Notes under the pieces: model-generated | The model's database searches: none | Told to the model about the DNA's origin: nothing | The model's input: the letters and a program-made list of their open reading frames with translations, nothing else | DNA from: Pirellulales bacterium | GTDB lineage: Bacteria > Planctomycetota > Planctomycetia > Pirellulales > JAEUIK01 | NCBI GenBank assembly: GCA_019694435.1 | Contig: JAIBBZ010000015.1 | Location: 1 to 64,000 of the forward strand | Direction of reading: 5' to 3' | Length of the DNA: 64,000 nucleotides | In this document: one piece after another, positions 8,629-17,582 of the stretch | How the letters are laid out: the number at the start of each line of letters is the position of its first letter | Numbering within the stretch: the first letter of the stretch is position 1 | Made by a program: the position numbers and the translations under genes

Positions 8629-10071
8629 TCACTCGCCTGGCCCGCTTTCGTCGGACGGCGACTCGAGACCCAATTGCACCAGCCGCCGGTAAAGGCGCGG
8701 TCGCGTCATGCCCAACAGGCGTGCTGCCTTGGCCTTGTTGCCCTTGGCCCGCGCCATTGCTCGCCGCAAAAGCTCGGTTTCGACCTCGACCAGAAATGCA
8801 TCCAAGGCCAACGGCTGCTCCTGGCGCATCGACTTGGGTTGCGCGGCGCCCGTTCGCAGTTGCTCCGGCAGATCGCCGGGTTGAACCCAGGTGCCCGCCG
8901 CCTGGTCATGAGCGTGGGCCATCGCGGCGTCGAGTTCGCGCCATTGGCCCGGCCAGTCGTACGCGATCAGGCGCTCCATCGCGGCCGGCACGAGACCGGC
9001 CAACTGCTTGCCGCCCGGCTCGTTGCGCGCTTCGAGCGCCTGCTGGGCCAAGAGCGGGATGTCCTCGCGCCGCCGCGACAGCGGTACCACGACGATCGAA
9101 AGCGTCGCCAGGGTCATCGCCAGGGCGGCGCGGAATTGTCCCGAGTCGGCCAGTTCCTCCAAGGCCTTGGCCGACGTGACCACCGGACACAGGCCGAGCC
9201 GCTCGTCGTCGAGAACATGCTCGAGCTCAGCCTGAATTTCGGCCGGCAGGTGCTCAACATCGGCCAGCAGCAAAGTGCCGCGCAGCGATCGCCCGCGGCG
9301 GCCGGCGGTGATCAATTGCGCAAGCGCCGCGCGGATTTGCTCGGCCGGCATGCGCGCGCAGTCGATCGTGAGCCGTTGCGCGTCGACTGTGGGAAACCGT
9401 GCGGCGTGCAGCGCCGCGGCCAACTGCGTCCGCCCGCTGCCCTCGGGCCCGACGAAGGCGACCGGCGCCTCGCAACGTGCGGCAGCGGCAAGCTGGGCTC
9501 GCAGCCGCGCAGCCCAGCGCGACGGCCCCAACTCGATCGCCGCCTGGGAGACTGCGCGCGCGGTTCGCAACTGCAGCAGTTGATCGTGCAAAACTGCGGC
9601 CAGGGGGATCAAGGTCGCCGACTCGTCGGCGGCGGCCGTGGGCAGCGCCGTAAGCCAGCCGAACACGACGATCTCGCCCGCCGCTTGCGACTCCCAGCGC
9701 CCGGCGCTCCATGCCGAACGCCCCAGCGCCAAGAACGTGGCGCGGCATGCCGCGACCTCGCCCCCCGGCCTTGCGAGCGGCAGCCTGCGAACCACGACCC
9801 CTTGCTCCGGCACGTCGGGCGGCGGGCAAAGCAGGACCCCGATGGCCTCCGGCGACCTGGGAGAATTGGCCTGCTCGACCACGCTTGCGCTACCGCTGGC
9901 ATCGTAACGGCAGGCGATGCCGACGAGCGCGTCGGGGGCTAGTCCGAACAAATCGGCACAGGCCCGGTTGCACCAGGCAATCCGTCCCCGATCATCGACG
10001 GCAAAGCACGGCTCAGGCAGCTCGTCGAATAGTCGCCGGAGCTGCATCGGTTTGATCGGCGAGCGGGTCAT
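8629..10071 (-). CDS. PAS-AAA-Fis regulator, degenerate NtrC type
   Basis: 480 residues in the NtrC-like order. A PAS domain spans about residues 10-110 (PEPCFAVDDRGRIAWCNRAC). An AAA+ module spans about 180-395 and a Fis-type helix-turn-helix lies near 438-468 (KAKAARLLGMTRPRLYRRL). The ATPase looks damaged. Walker A reads GPEGSGRT (208-215) with Arg in place of the catalytic Lys, Walker B reads LLLADVEHL, and the GAFTGA loop that contacts sigma-54 is missing. It therefore probably binds DNA but cannot remodel sigma-54 polymerase. ATG 10071 is taken as the start; an in-frame extension to 10272 starts within Arg-rich, non-homologous sequence. Targets are unknown. Confidence 0.85.
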   Translation of the reverse strand: MTRSPIKPMQLRRLFDELPEPCFAVDDRGRIAWCNRACADLFGLAPDALVGIACRYDASGSASVVEQANSPRSPEAIGVLLCPPPDVPEQGVVVRRLPLARPGGEVAACRATFLALGRSAWSAGRWESQAAGEIVVFGWLTALPTAAADESATLIPLAAVLHDQLLQLRTARAVSQAAIELGPSRWAARLRAQLAAAARCEAPVAFVGPEGSGRTQLAAALHAARFPTVDAQRLTIDCARMPAEQIRAALAQLITAGRRGRSLRGTLLLADVEHLPAEIQAELEHVLDDERLGLCPVVTSAKALEELADSGQFRAALAMTLATLSIVVVPLSRRREDIPLLAQQALEARNEPGGKQLAGLVPAAMERLIAYDWPGQWRELDAAMAHAHDQAAGTWVQPGDLPEQLRTGAAQPKSMRQEQPLALDAFLVEVETELLRRAMARAKGNKAKAARLLGMTRPRLYRRLVQLGLESPSDESGPGE

Positions 10072-10603
10072 CCGCCACCTGCGCGGCCGCCAATCCGGCG
10101 AAGTTGGATCGCGCGGATTTTTTGAAAGCAGTTTATTCTCGGCCTGACACTCTGTTGTCACAGGCCGCCGGTAGTTTAGCGGCCTGGACGGGGCAGGAAA
10201 GCGGCGGAAAACCGCCGGTTGGGAAAACCGCAGCCCCCTCCGGCGATCTTTTCGTCGGAGGGCAAGGGGCAAGCCGCGGTTTTGCCCATTCCATTAAGGG
10301 CGGCGGCCGTGTTTCTGACCTGACGCTGCTGCGGTCTTTCGGGGCTGCGGTATGCCGTTGGGACCAGTTCGCCCAACCGGCCGCCGCCTCTTATTCTTTC
10401 CTGCCAGGCTGTAGTCTTTTCCTGCCAGCCAGTCGTCTTTTCCTGCAAGGCTGTCGTCGCCACATCCGCAGGATGTGTCACAGCAGCTGGGCTCGACACA
10501 TCAGCCAGGGCTCGTCGCAGCCGCAGGGCTCCGGCACAAAGCGAAGGGGCCGTGGCCGATTCGGCCCAGCGCCGCGCCAAAGGGCCTGTGCAGGTACAAC
10601 CGG
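10072..10603. other. 532-bp intergenic region downstream of nuoN
   Basis: Between the nuoN stop and the regulator start, both on the minus strand. It holds a three-copy 21-bp tandem repeat (10392-10454) and two direct copies of GGAAAACCGC (about 10205-10240). An imperfect hairpin, CCTCCGGCGA paired with TCGTCGGAGG, lies near 10238-10262. No T-run follows it, so no clear intrinsic terminator for the nuo operon was found. Confidence 0.6.
10392..10454. repeat. three tandem 21-bp imperfect repeats
   Basis: Three consecutive 21-base units at 10392-10412, 10413-10433 and 10434-10454, each containing TCTTT(T)CCTGC followed by (C/A)AGG/CC-type sequence. The spacing is exactly 21 bases with a few substitutions. 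They sit in non-coding DNA about 150 bases past the nuoN stop. Confidence 0.85.
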
Positions 10604-12304
10604 CTATTCGGCCTGGGCGATCTCGGCGTCCGCCGTGCGGGGCATTCCGTGGATGCCGACCGCAGAGACGGCCTTCGAGCGAGCCGAAGCATCGGCCTCC
10701 ACAGTCTTGCTCGGCGGTTCAGTCTTGCTCGGCGGTTCAGTCTTGCGAGCCGGTTCACGCTCGCGAGCGGGATCGGCCGCCGCGCTGGCGGGTTCAGCCG
10801 CTCGTGCACGTAGCGAACCGCTGGCCCGCAAGGCGCCATCCCAGATCCGTCCGCCGAAAATCATCGTCAGAACGACGAGTACGCCCGCGGCCAGGGCGCA
10901 AAACGCAGCACCCTGCCCGCCTTCGGCCGCCGGTTCTTTCGCGGGTGCACTGAAATAGATCGCGTCCACGATGCGCAGGTAGTACACCGCGCCGATGGCC
11001 GCGTTGAGCACGCCGATGATGGCCAGACCTACGAACCAGTTGCGCAGGCCGGCGCTGGCGCCTGAATCAATCGTCAAGGCGGAGCCGAAGACGGCCCACT
11101 TGCCGAGAAAGCCAGCCAGGGGTGGCACGCCCGCCAGACTGAACATGAACACCGCAAGGGCCGCGGCGATGGCCGGTCGATGTCGATGGAGGCCGTTCAG
11201 CTCGTCGACGGTATCGATGTCCCGTGTCTCGCCTCCCAGGTAAGCCAAGGCCGCGAAGGTGCCGACTGTGGCGATGACGTACACGGCCATGTAAATCAGC
11301 ATCGCGGCCACGCCGTCGAAGGCCGGCGAGGTGGTCGCCCCGCGCTGGGCCGCAAAGGCGACCGCCAGGCCAATCATGATGTAGCCCGAGTGCGCGATCG
11401 ACGAATAGGCCAGCAGCCGGCGGATATTCGTCTGCCAGAGTGCCAGGATGTTGCCCAGGGTCATGGTCAACGCGGCCAGGATCAGCGTCACGCGCCAGCC
11501 GAACGGCTCGAGCCCCGGCAAGGCGATCAGCAGCACCCGCACCAGGACCACGAAGCCGCCGATCTTGGGGAGCACCGAGAGCAACCCCGCATTGGCATTC
11601 GTGGTGCCTTGGTAGACGTCGGGGGCATAGAAGTGAAACGGCGCCGCGGCGACCTTGAAGCCCAGGCCCGCGAACACCAGCACCATGCCGAGGCTCAGCA
11701 ACGGCCGCCACGACTCGATCGCTACCTCGCCATTGGCCAGCGCCGTACGCAACTCGTGCAGATCGGTCGAGCCGCCGACGCCGTAGAGGAAGCTGAAGCC
11801 GTAGAGCATCACGGCCGAGGCCAGAATGTTGAGGAAGAAATACTTCAGGGCCGATTCCTGCGAGCTGATATCGCGCCGGCCGAGGTACAGCAGCAAGTAG
11901 GTCGGCATCGAAATCAGTTCGAGCCCCAGGAACAACAGGGCCAATTCGTTAGCCGAGCCGATCAACATCAGACCGACGGTGGCCAGCACGATCGAACCGA
12001 CGTATTCGCTCCCCTGCAGGCGATGCGCCTCGCGCGACGTGGCCAGCAGGAACAGGCCGCCGGCCCCCAGCGCCAGCCAACGAATGAACTGGCCAAAGGC
12101 GTCGCCAGCGATCGGGCCGTGCAGGTCGCTGCCCGAGACTTGAGTCATGATCCCCGCGGCCAGGACCATACCCAGGATGCCCAGTGCCGTGGCCCCCGTG
12201 CGCAGGTGTGCAAAGGCCCCCGCCACGTAGATCACGGTCGCCACGCCGAGCAGCAGGATTTCCGGCGCCAGATAGGCGATCGTGTCGTTCGTCAAATAAT
12301 CCAT
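10604..12304 (-). CDS. nuoN: NADH-quinone oxidoreductase subunit N
   Basis: Antiporter-like proton-channel subunit of complex I, the last gene of the nuo operon. The first ~475 residues form the usual 14-helix core, with conserved segments such as FLGLELISMPTYLLLYL and QTNIRRLLAYSSIAHSGYIMIGLA (Lys is absent in the latter, Arg-Arg present). About 85 hydrophilic residues follow the last helix, including KTEPPSKTEPPSKT encoded by 18-bp tandem repeats. E. coli NuoN is about 485 residues, so the tail is extra. It starts 92 bases after nuoM. Confidence 0.95.
   Translation of the reverse strand: MDYLTNDTIAYLAPEILLLGVATVIYVAGAFAHLRTGATALGILGMVLAAGIMTQVSGSDLHGPIAGDAFGQFIRWLALGAGGLFLLATSREAHRLQGSEYVGSIVLATVGLMLIGSANELALLFLGLELISMPTYLLLYLGRRDISSQESALKYFFLNILASAVMLYGFSFLYGVGGSTDLHELRTALANGEVAIESWRPLLSLGMVLVFAGLGFKVAAAPFHFYAPDVYQGTTNANAGLLSVLPKIGGFVVLVRVLLIALPGLEPFGWRVTLILAALTMTLGNILALWQTNIRRLLAYSSIAHSGYIMIGLAVAFAAQRGATTSPAFDGVAAMLIYMAVYVIATVGTFAALAYLGGETRDIDTVDELNGLHRHRPAIAAALAVFMFSLAGVPPLAGFLGKWAVFGSALTIDSGASAGLRNWFVGLAIIGVLNAAIGAVYYLRIVDAIYFSAPAKEPAAEGGQGAAFCALAAGVLVVLTMIFGGRIWDGALRASGSLRARAAEPASAAADPAREREPARKTEPPSKTEPPSKTVEADASARSKAVSAVGIHGMPRTADAEIAQAE
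10702..10755. repeat. 18-bp tandem repeats inside nuoN
   Basis: Two identical 18-base units (10702-10719 and 10720-10737) and a third diverged copy (10738-10755). On the minus strand they encode the hexapeptide KTEPPS in the hydrophilic C-terminal tail of NuoN, so copy-number changes would stay in frame. Confidence 0.9.
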
Positions 12305-12396
12305 CGTGATCGAGGCCTCGTTCGGGGCAGCGGTAGCAGTCGCTGCTTCAGTCGGATTTCAGGCTGGTGGTTAATGCGCCGGGCAGATGACTCGGG

Positions 12397-14019
12397 TTAT
12401 CGATCGGCAGCGACGGACAGTGGCAGCTCGCGCTGTTCGGCGACCGTCGCGGTGGCCGGTTGACCCAACTGTTCCATCACGCGCGGCCCCAGTTGCGCGG
12501 CCAAAGGATCGACCGCCGGCGTCATCTTGTCGATGAAGAACTGCGGCTGGACACCGATCCAGACAATGAACACTGTCAGCGGCAACAGCGCGGCCACTTC
12601 GCGCACGGTCAGATCGTGCACGGGGCGGTCCCCCTCGTGCAGCGACTTTTCCACGAGCGGGCCAAAGAACACGCGTTGCACAAGCCACAGCATGTACCAG
12701 GCCCCCAGCACGACGCCCGTCACGCTCAGCACCGCGATGGCCAGAAACTGAGTCTGGTAAGCACCCGGCGCTTCGGCCCAGGCCCGCTGGAACATGCCGG
12801 TCAACAGCAAGAACTCGCCGGCGAACCCATTGAGCCCCGGCAGGCCGATGCTCGACATCGTCATCAGCACCATGAAAAACGCCATGACGGGCATGCGGCT
12901 GGCCAGCCCGCCCAGCTTGGCGATCTCGCGGGTGTGATAGCGCTCGTAGAGCATGCCGACCAGGGCGAACAAGGCCCCGGTCGACAGGCCGTGATTGATC
13001 ATCTGGAGCATGCCGCCCTGCAGACCCAGCTTGTTGAGCGAAAACAGGCCGATCATGCAGAAACCCAAGTGGCTGACGCTGGAATAGGCGATCAGCCGCT
13101 TCATGTCGCTTTGGGCCAGGGCCACCAGCGCCCCGTAAATGATCCCCGCCACCGACAACCACAGGACGTACGGCATGCACGCGGCCGTGGCGTCGGGCAG
13201 CATCGGCAGGCTGAACCGGACGAAGCCATAGGTGCCGATTTTCAGCAGCACGCCGGCCAGCAGCACGCTGCCGGCGGTCGGCGCCTGCACATGGGCCAGC
13301 GGCAGCCACGTGTGAAACGGAAACAGCGGCACCTTGACGGCGAACCCGGCAAACAACGCCAGGAAGATCAGCACCTGCAGCCGCAAGGGTTCGATCGGAT
13401 GTTCGGTTACGGCCTGCTGCAGCGCGGAGATCGAAAAGGTCATTGTGCCGGTGTGGCTTTGAACCCACAGCACAATGGTCAGCAATCCCAAGAATGTCAG
13501 CACGCTGCCGGCCAGGGTGTAGACGAAGAACTTGATCGCCGCGTAGCGGCGGTCTTCGCTGCCCCAGACGCCGATCAGGAAGAACAGCGGGATCAGCGTG
13601 AACTCGAAAAACACATAGAACAGGATGATGTCGCGGGCCGCGAACACGCCGAGCATGCCCGTGGCCAAAAGCAACAACAGCACGTAATAGCTCGTGGCCC
13701 GTTCGCGGATTGCGTTCCAGCCGACCAGCACCGATGTCAGCATCAGCAGGGCCGACAGCCCATACATCCACACGCTGAGGCCGTCGAGGCCCAGGCTGAG
13801 CCGGACGTCGAGCGCGCCGTCGCCCGCCGACAGCCACGTCACGTCGGCCGAATCGGCCGCGTTCGGATAGCGAACCACGACGACCGTGGCCGCAGCCAGC
13901 GTCGCCAACACCGCCAACAAGGCAACCATCCGTGCCACCTCTCGGCCCCCGGCCGACAAGGCACAAATCACCGCGGCGCCGATCAGTGGCAGCACCAGGC
14001 TCAGTAACAACAGGTTCAT
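12397..14019 (-). CDS. nuoM: NADH-quinone oxidoreductase subunit M
   Basis: A 540-residue antiporter-like membrane subunit. It shows the MnhD/NuoM signature: ILFYVFFEFTLIPLFFLIG with the channel Glu, KVPLFPFHTWLPLAHVQAPT with the channel Lys, and LIAYSSVSHLGFCMIGL. The last ~30 residues are polar. Size is close to the family norm. It lies between nuoL and nuoN, in the standard order. Confidence 0.96.
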   Translation of the reverse strand: MNLLLLSLVLPLIGAAVICALSAGGREVARMVALLAVLATLAAATVVVVRYPNAADSADVTWLSAGDGALDVRLSLGLDGLSVWMYGLSALLMLTSVLVGWNAIRERATSYYVLLLLLATGMLGVFAARDIILFYVFFEFTLIPLFFLIGVWGSEDRRYAAIKFFVYTLAGSVLTFLGLLTIVLWVQSHTGTMTFSISALQQAVTEHPIEPLRLQVLIFLALFAGFAVKVPLFPFHTWLPLAHVQAPTAGSVLLAGVLLKIGTYGFVRFSLPMLPDATAACMPYVLWLSVAGIIYGALVALAQSDMKRLIAYSSVSHLGFCMIGLFSLNKLGLQGGMLQMINHGLSTGALFALVGMLYERYHTREIAKLGGLASRMPVMAFFMVLMTMSSIGLPGLNGFAGEFLLLTGMFQRAWAEAPGAYQTQFLAIAVLSVTGVVLGAWYMLWLVQRVFFGPLVEKSLHEGDRPVHDLTVREVAALLPLTVFIVWIGVQPQFFIDKMTPAVDPLAAQLGPRVMEQLGQPATATVAEQRELPLSVAADR

Positions 14020-14089
14020 CCGTTCACAGCCTTCAATTCGCGTTGCCGTTCATTCGCGTTATCGGTCATGCCTTGCCGCCCACGCGCGA

Positions 14090-16234
14090 TCAGGGCCCCG
14101 GCCAGAGCAGCAGCGTGCCGGCCAGGACCAGCAGTCCCAGGACCATCGCCAAAGCGTAAAACTGCACCATGCCAGTCTGCAGCGAGCGGAACACCCAGCC
14201 GAACCCACGCGGCACTTGGGCCACGAGATTCACCAGGCCGTCGATCAACACGCGGTCGAGGAAATAGCTCAGGCCGGCCAGGACCCGCAGTGGCCAAACC
14301 ACGAGCAGGTCATAGATCTCGTCGAAGAAGAATTTGCCGTAGGACAGGAGATAGAGCGGCTGCAGCACACGGCCGAGCGTCTTGACGTGCGAGCGATCGC
14401 CCAGGTAGAGGAACATCGCCAGCCCGATCCCGGCCAGGGCCACGAGCGTGCTCGTCGCCGCGACTTCCTTGTTCAGCCCCGCCGGCTGCGGCGTGTCGGC
14501 CATCGGGGCGAAGGCCAGCGAAGGCGCGGCCGCGAGCATATGGGCAAAGCCGTGGGTCCACTCGAAATAGGCCCCCACCACGACCGAGCACACGGCCAGG
14601 ATGACCAGCGGCATGGTCATCGCCGGCGGCGACTCGTGGGCATGGTGACCGGCCTCTTCGGGAATGCGCTCTTCGCCGTAGAACGTCATCAAGAATGCAC
14701 GGAACGTATAGAAAGCGGTCAAGGTGGCGGTGAACACGGCGGCCCAATACAGGTACTGGAACAGCCCGCCGTCGTGAGCCCGCACGTGCACGGCGTCGAG
14801 GATCATGTCCTTGCTCCAGAAGCCGGCAAAGGGCAGCACGCCGGCCAGTGCCAGGCACCCGATCAAGAACGTCCAATGGGTGTAGGGCATCACCTGCCGC
14901 AAACCGCCGAAGCGCCGCATGTCGATCACGTTGCCCATCGCGTGCATCACGCTGCCGGCGCCGAGGAACAACAGCGCCTTGAAGAAGGCGTGGGTGAACA
15001 GGTGGAACATGCCGCCGACGATGCCCAACAGCGAACCGGTGCCGAGCCCCAGAAACATGAAGCCCAACTGGCTGACGGTCGAATAGGCCAGGACCCGCTT
15101 CAGGTCGTTCTGCGTCAGGGCAATCAACCCGGCCAGCAGCGCCGTAAACCCGCCCACCACGGCCACGACCTGCTGAGCGTCGGGCGCGGCCATAAAGAGC
15201 GGCGTACACCGGGTGACCATGTACACGCCGGCCGTGACCATCGTCGCCGCGTGGATCAGCGCACTGACGGGCGTCGGGCCTTCCATCGCGTCGGGCAACC
15301 AGGTATGCAGCGGAAACTGGGCACTCTTGCCGCAAGCGCCCAGCAACAACAACAGGCAAATCGCCATTCCCACGCTGCCGCCCACATAACCGGCCGAGCC
15401 CAGGGCCAGCCGGCTCTGGCCGAGCACACCCGATACGACCGTATCGGCAGCGCCCTCGGCGCCGGGCACGACCGTGTCGTGGAAATTGAGCGTGCCATAG
15501 GTGGTCCAGATCAAGAACACGCCCAGGGCAAAACCGAAGTCGCCCACGCGGTTGACCAGGAACGCCTTCTTGCCGGCCGCAGCGGCCTCGGGCTTCTGGA
15601 ACCAGAAGCCGATCAGCAAATAGCTGCACACGCCCACCGCTTCCCAGAACACGTAGAGCAGCGCGAAATTGCTCACCGAGACGAGCATCGTCATCGAGAA
15701 CACGAACAGCGACACGTAGGCGAAAAATCGCCAGTAGCCCGGGTCGTGGTGCATGTAGCCGACCGAATAGAGCACCACCAACGACGACACGAACGTGACC
15801 ATCGACAGCATGATGCACGTCAACGGGTCGGCCCGGAGCGTGATGTCGATCGTGAAATCGCGCGGGCCCGTGGCGGCGGTGTTTTCGCCGCCGAGCCGTT
15901 CAGCATCGGCGATGTTGGCCCAAGTCCAAAGCGTATAGGTGTGTTCGTAGCCGATGGTGGCCGTCTTCGCGGCGGCGTGGTTCGCTGCGCCGTTTTCTGC
16001 CGCGTGACCCTCGGCTGCCGCGGCGTGTTCGGCGCCGTGGTGTTCGGCGGGCCCGACCTGGGCGGCAACCTGGAACAGCAGCGCCAGGCTGAGCACGAAG
16101 GCACAAGGCATGGCGATCAGGGCAGGCAGGTGCGATTGTTCGCGCAGCAAGTTCTTGCCTAGGGCGCCGGTCAGCAGCGCGGCGGCCAGCGGCAAGGCCG
16201 GGATCAGCACCAGCAAGAGATCGAGATTAGACAT
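14090..16234 (-). CDS. nuoL: NADH-quinone oxidoreductase subunit L
   Basis: A 714-residue proton-pumping subunit, the largest antiporter-like protein of complex I. Conserved segments include VFWEAVGVCSYLLIGFWF, SAQFPLHTWLPDAMEGPTPV and RVLAYSTVSQLGFMFLGLG, followed by the long lateral helix region and the HL helix. A His/Ala-rich periplasmic stretch (HHGAEHAAAAEGHAAENGA) near residue 75 is unusual. ATG 16234 overlaps the end of nuoK by 8 bases, which fits translational coupling; an in-frame start 15 bases upstream is less likely. Confidence 0.96.
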   Translation of the reverse strand: MSNLDLLLVLIPALPLAAALLTGALGKNLLREQSHLPALIAMPCAFVLSLALLFQVAAQVGPAEHHGAEHAAAAEGHAAENGAANHAAAKTATIGYEHTYTLWTWANIADAERLGGENTAATGPRDFTIDITLRADPLTCIMLSMVTFVSSLVVLYSVGYMHHDPGYWRFFAYVSLFVFSMTMLVSVSNFALLYVFWEAVGVCSYLLIGFWFQKPEAAAAGKKAFLVNRVGDFGFALGVFLIWTTYGTLNFHDTVVPGAEGAADTVVSGVLGQSRLALGSAGYVGGSVGMAICLLLLLGACGKSAQFPLHTWLPDAMEGPTPVSALIHAATMVTAGVYMVTRCTPLFMAAPDAQQVVAVVGGFTALLAGLIALTQNDLKRVLAYSTVSQLGFMFLGLGTGSLLGIVGGMFHLFTHAFFKALLFLGAGSVMHAMGNVIDMRRFGGLRQVMPYTHWTFLIGCLALAGVLPFAGFWSKDMILDAVHVRAHDGGLFQYLYWAAVFTATLTAFYTFRAFLMTFYGEERIPEEAGHHAHESPPAMTMPLVILAVCSVVVGAYFEWTHGFAHMLAAAPSLAFAPMADTPQPAGLNKEVAATSTLVALAGIGLAMFLYLGDRSHVKTLGRVLQPLYLLSYGKFFFDEIYDLLVVWPLRVLAGLSYFLDRVLIDGLVNLVAQVPRGFGWVFRSLQTGMVQFYALAMVLGLLVLAGTLLLWPGP

Positions 16235-16673
16235 GATGGCGGAACGCAATCTCTTCTTCGGGTTGAGCCGGTTCTATGCCGGCCGGAGTGAGCCGCGGCC
16301 AGCGGGCGCTGGGCGGCGGCAATTCGGGCAGCTCGTCGTCGAAGAACGCTGGCAGGTTGTCCTCGCGGGTCTTTTGCCAGAAAGCGATATCGAGCTTGCC
16401 GCTGGCGTTGTAGAGCATCACGACCAGGGCCAGCGCGATGCCGGCTTCGCAGGCCGCGACGGTGAGGATGAAGATCGTCAGCAGTTGCCCGCCCCAGTCG
16501 TTGTGATAGCGCCCCCAGGCCACGAGGCTCAGCGAGACGCCCTGCAGCATCATCTCTGCGCACAGGAACATCACGATCATGTTGCGCCGGCACAAAAAGC
16601 CCACCAGGCCGAGTCCAAACAGCACGGCACCGATGAACAGCAGGTTTTGCAGGATGGCGAGTTCGTTGGCCAT
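16227..16673 (-). CDS. nuoK: NADH-quinone oxidoreductase subunit K
   Basis: Three-helix membrane subunit with the two conserved channel Glu residues, visible in FLCAEMMLQGVSLSLVAW and TVAACEAGIALALVVMLY. It has 148 residues where about 100 is usual. The extra ~45 residues are a hydrophilic tail (from QKTREDNLPAFF onward) rich in Pro and Glu and of unknown function. It begins 6 bases after nuoJ and overlaps nuoL. Confidence 0.95.
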   Translation of the reverse strand: MANELAILQNLLFIGAVLFGLGLVGFLCRRNMIVMFLCAEMMLQGVSLSLVAWGRYHNDWGGQLLTIFILTVAACEAGIALALVVMLYNASGKLDIAFWQKTREDNLPAFFDDELPELPPPSARWPRLTPAGIEPAQPEEEIAFRHHV

Positions 16674-16679
16674 GGCGCG

Positions 16680-17582
16680 CTAGGCCCTCCCGTTGGTCGG
16701 CGCGGGCCGCCGATTGCGAATTTGCAGTTCGGTCGTCAGGGTCTCGACACCGCGACCGTGCGCCACGATTGCCACGGCCGCCACCAGTGCGACCATCAGC
16801 AACGTACCGGCGACCTCGACGGCCACGAGGTGGCGGCTGAACAACTGCCCGCCGAGGTGCGCCATGTGCTGCTCGGCCAACACACCGCGGCGCAACTGGA
16901 CCAATCGCGGATCGACGGCCGGCAGGGCCGGGGGCGGCGGATCGGTGGCTTTTTCCAGCTTCGGACTCGGATCGTCGCTGGTGAGCGACGGCGCGGCTGC
17001 AGTGGCGGGCGGAGCCGGCGGCAATTCGGCCGCGGCCGCGTCGGCCGTGCGCTGGGCCTCGGCCAGCACGCCCGGCGAACTCAGCACGCTGGCCGTCGTC
17101 AACGTCAGCACACCGACCATCGCCGCGCCGCTGATCGCCGCCAGGTGGCCCTCCCAGCTCACGCGGTCGTAGTACGCGTGGCCTTCCGGCTGAGCGAGCA
17201 TGAGCACGAAGAGGAACGTGACCAGGATGGCCCCGGCATACACGACGACCGTCGCCACACCCAGGAACTGGGCGCCTTGAATCATGAGCAGGCCCGAGGC
17301 CGCCAACAGCGACAGGGCGAACCAGATCGCACAGTAGACAGGGTTGCGACTGGTGACCGTGCCGACGGCCGCACCGAGCGTCATTGCGCCCAGCACGAAG
17401 AACACGCTCTGGCTCACCCAGCCGCTGACCGACGGCACGCGCGAGGCATACAGCCCCAGGGCGATCGCCACCAGCACTGCGCCGAGCGAAAAGCCGATTG
17501 CGCGGCCGCGCGGGAGCATCAACCACAGCCCCAGGGCCGCGAGAATCGTCGTGACAACGTAAAACATCTGGTCGGAAGTCAT
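16680..17582 (-). CDS. nuoJ: NADH-quinone oxidoreductase subunit J, long form
   Basis: Membrane subunit next to the quinone site. The conserved part covers the first ~150 residues (GVATVVVYAGAILVTFLFVLML contains the characteristic pi-bulge helix). About 60 residues of low-complexity linker follow (AAAELPPAPPATAAAPSL and beyond). The last conserved helix comes near residue 265 (VEVAGTLLMVALVAAVAIV). Total length is 300, against about 180 in E. coli. The ATG overlaps the nuoI stop in an ATGA arrangement. Confidence 0.94.
   Translation of the reverse strand: MTSDQMFYVVTTILAALGLWLMLPRGRAIGFSLGAVLVAIALGLYASRVPSVSGWVSQSVFFVLGAMTLGAAVGTVTSRNPVYCAIWFALSLLAASGLLMIQGAQFLGVATVVVYAGAILVTFLFVLMLAQPEGHAYYDRVSWEGHLAAISGAAMVGVLTLTTASVLSSPGVLAEAQRTADAAAAELPPAPPATAAAPSLTSDDPSPKLEKATDPPPPALPAVDPRLVQLRRGVLAEQHMAHLGGQLFSRHLVAVEVAGTLLMVALVAAVAIVAHGRGVETLTTELQIRNRRPAPTNGRA

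Noticed and set aside
10176-10580. Minus-strand frame of 134 codons with repeated QEKTT units.
   Set aside because: The repeats reflect the 21-bp tandem array, whose period keeps frame; no start signal or homology.
12460-16162. Long plus-strand frames opposite nuoM and nuoL (515 and 758 codons).
   Set aside because: His/Gln/Arg-rich antisense shadows of membrane-protein genes.
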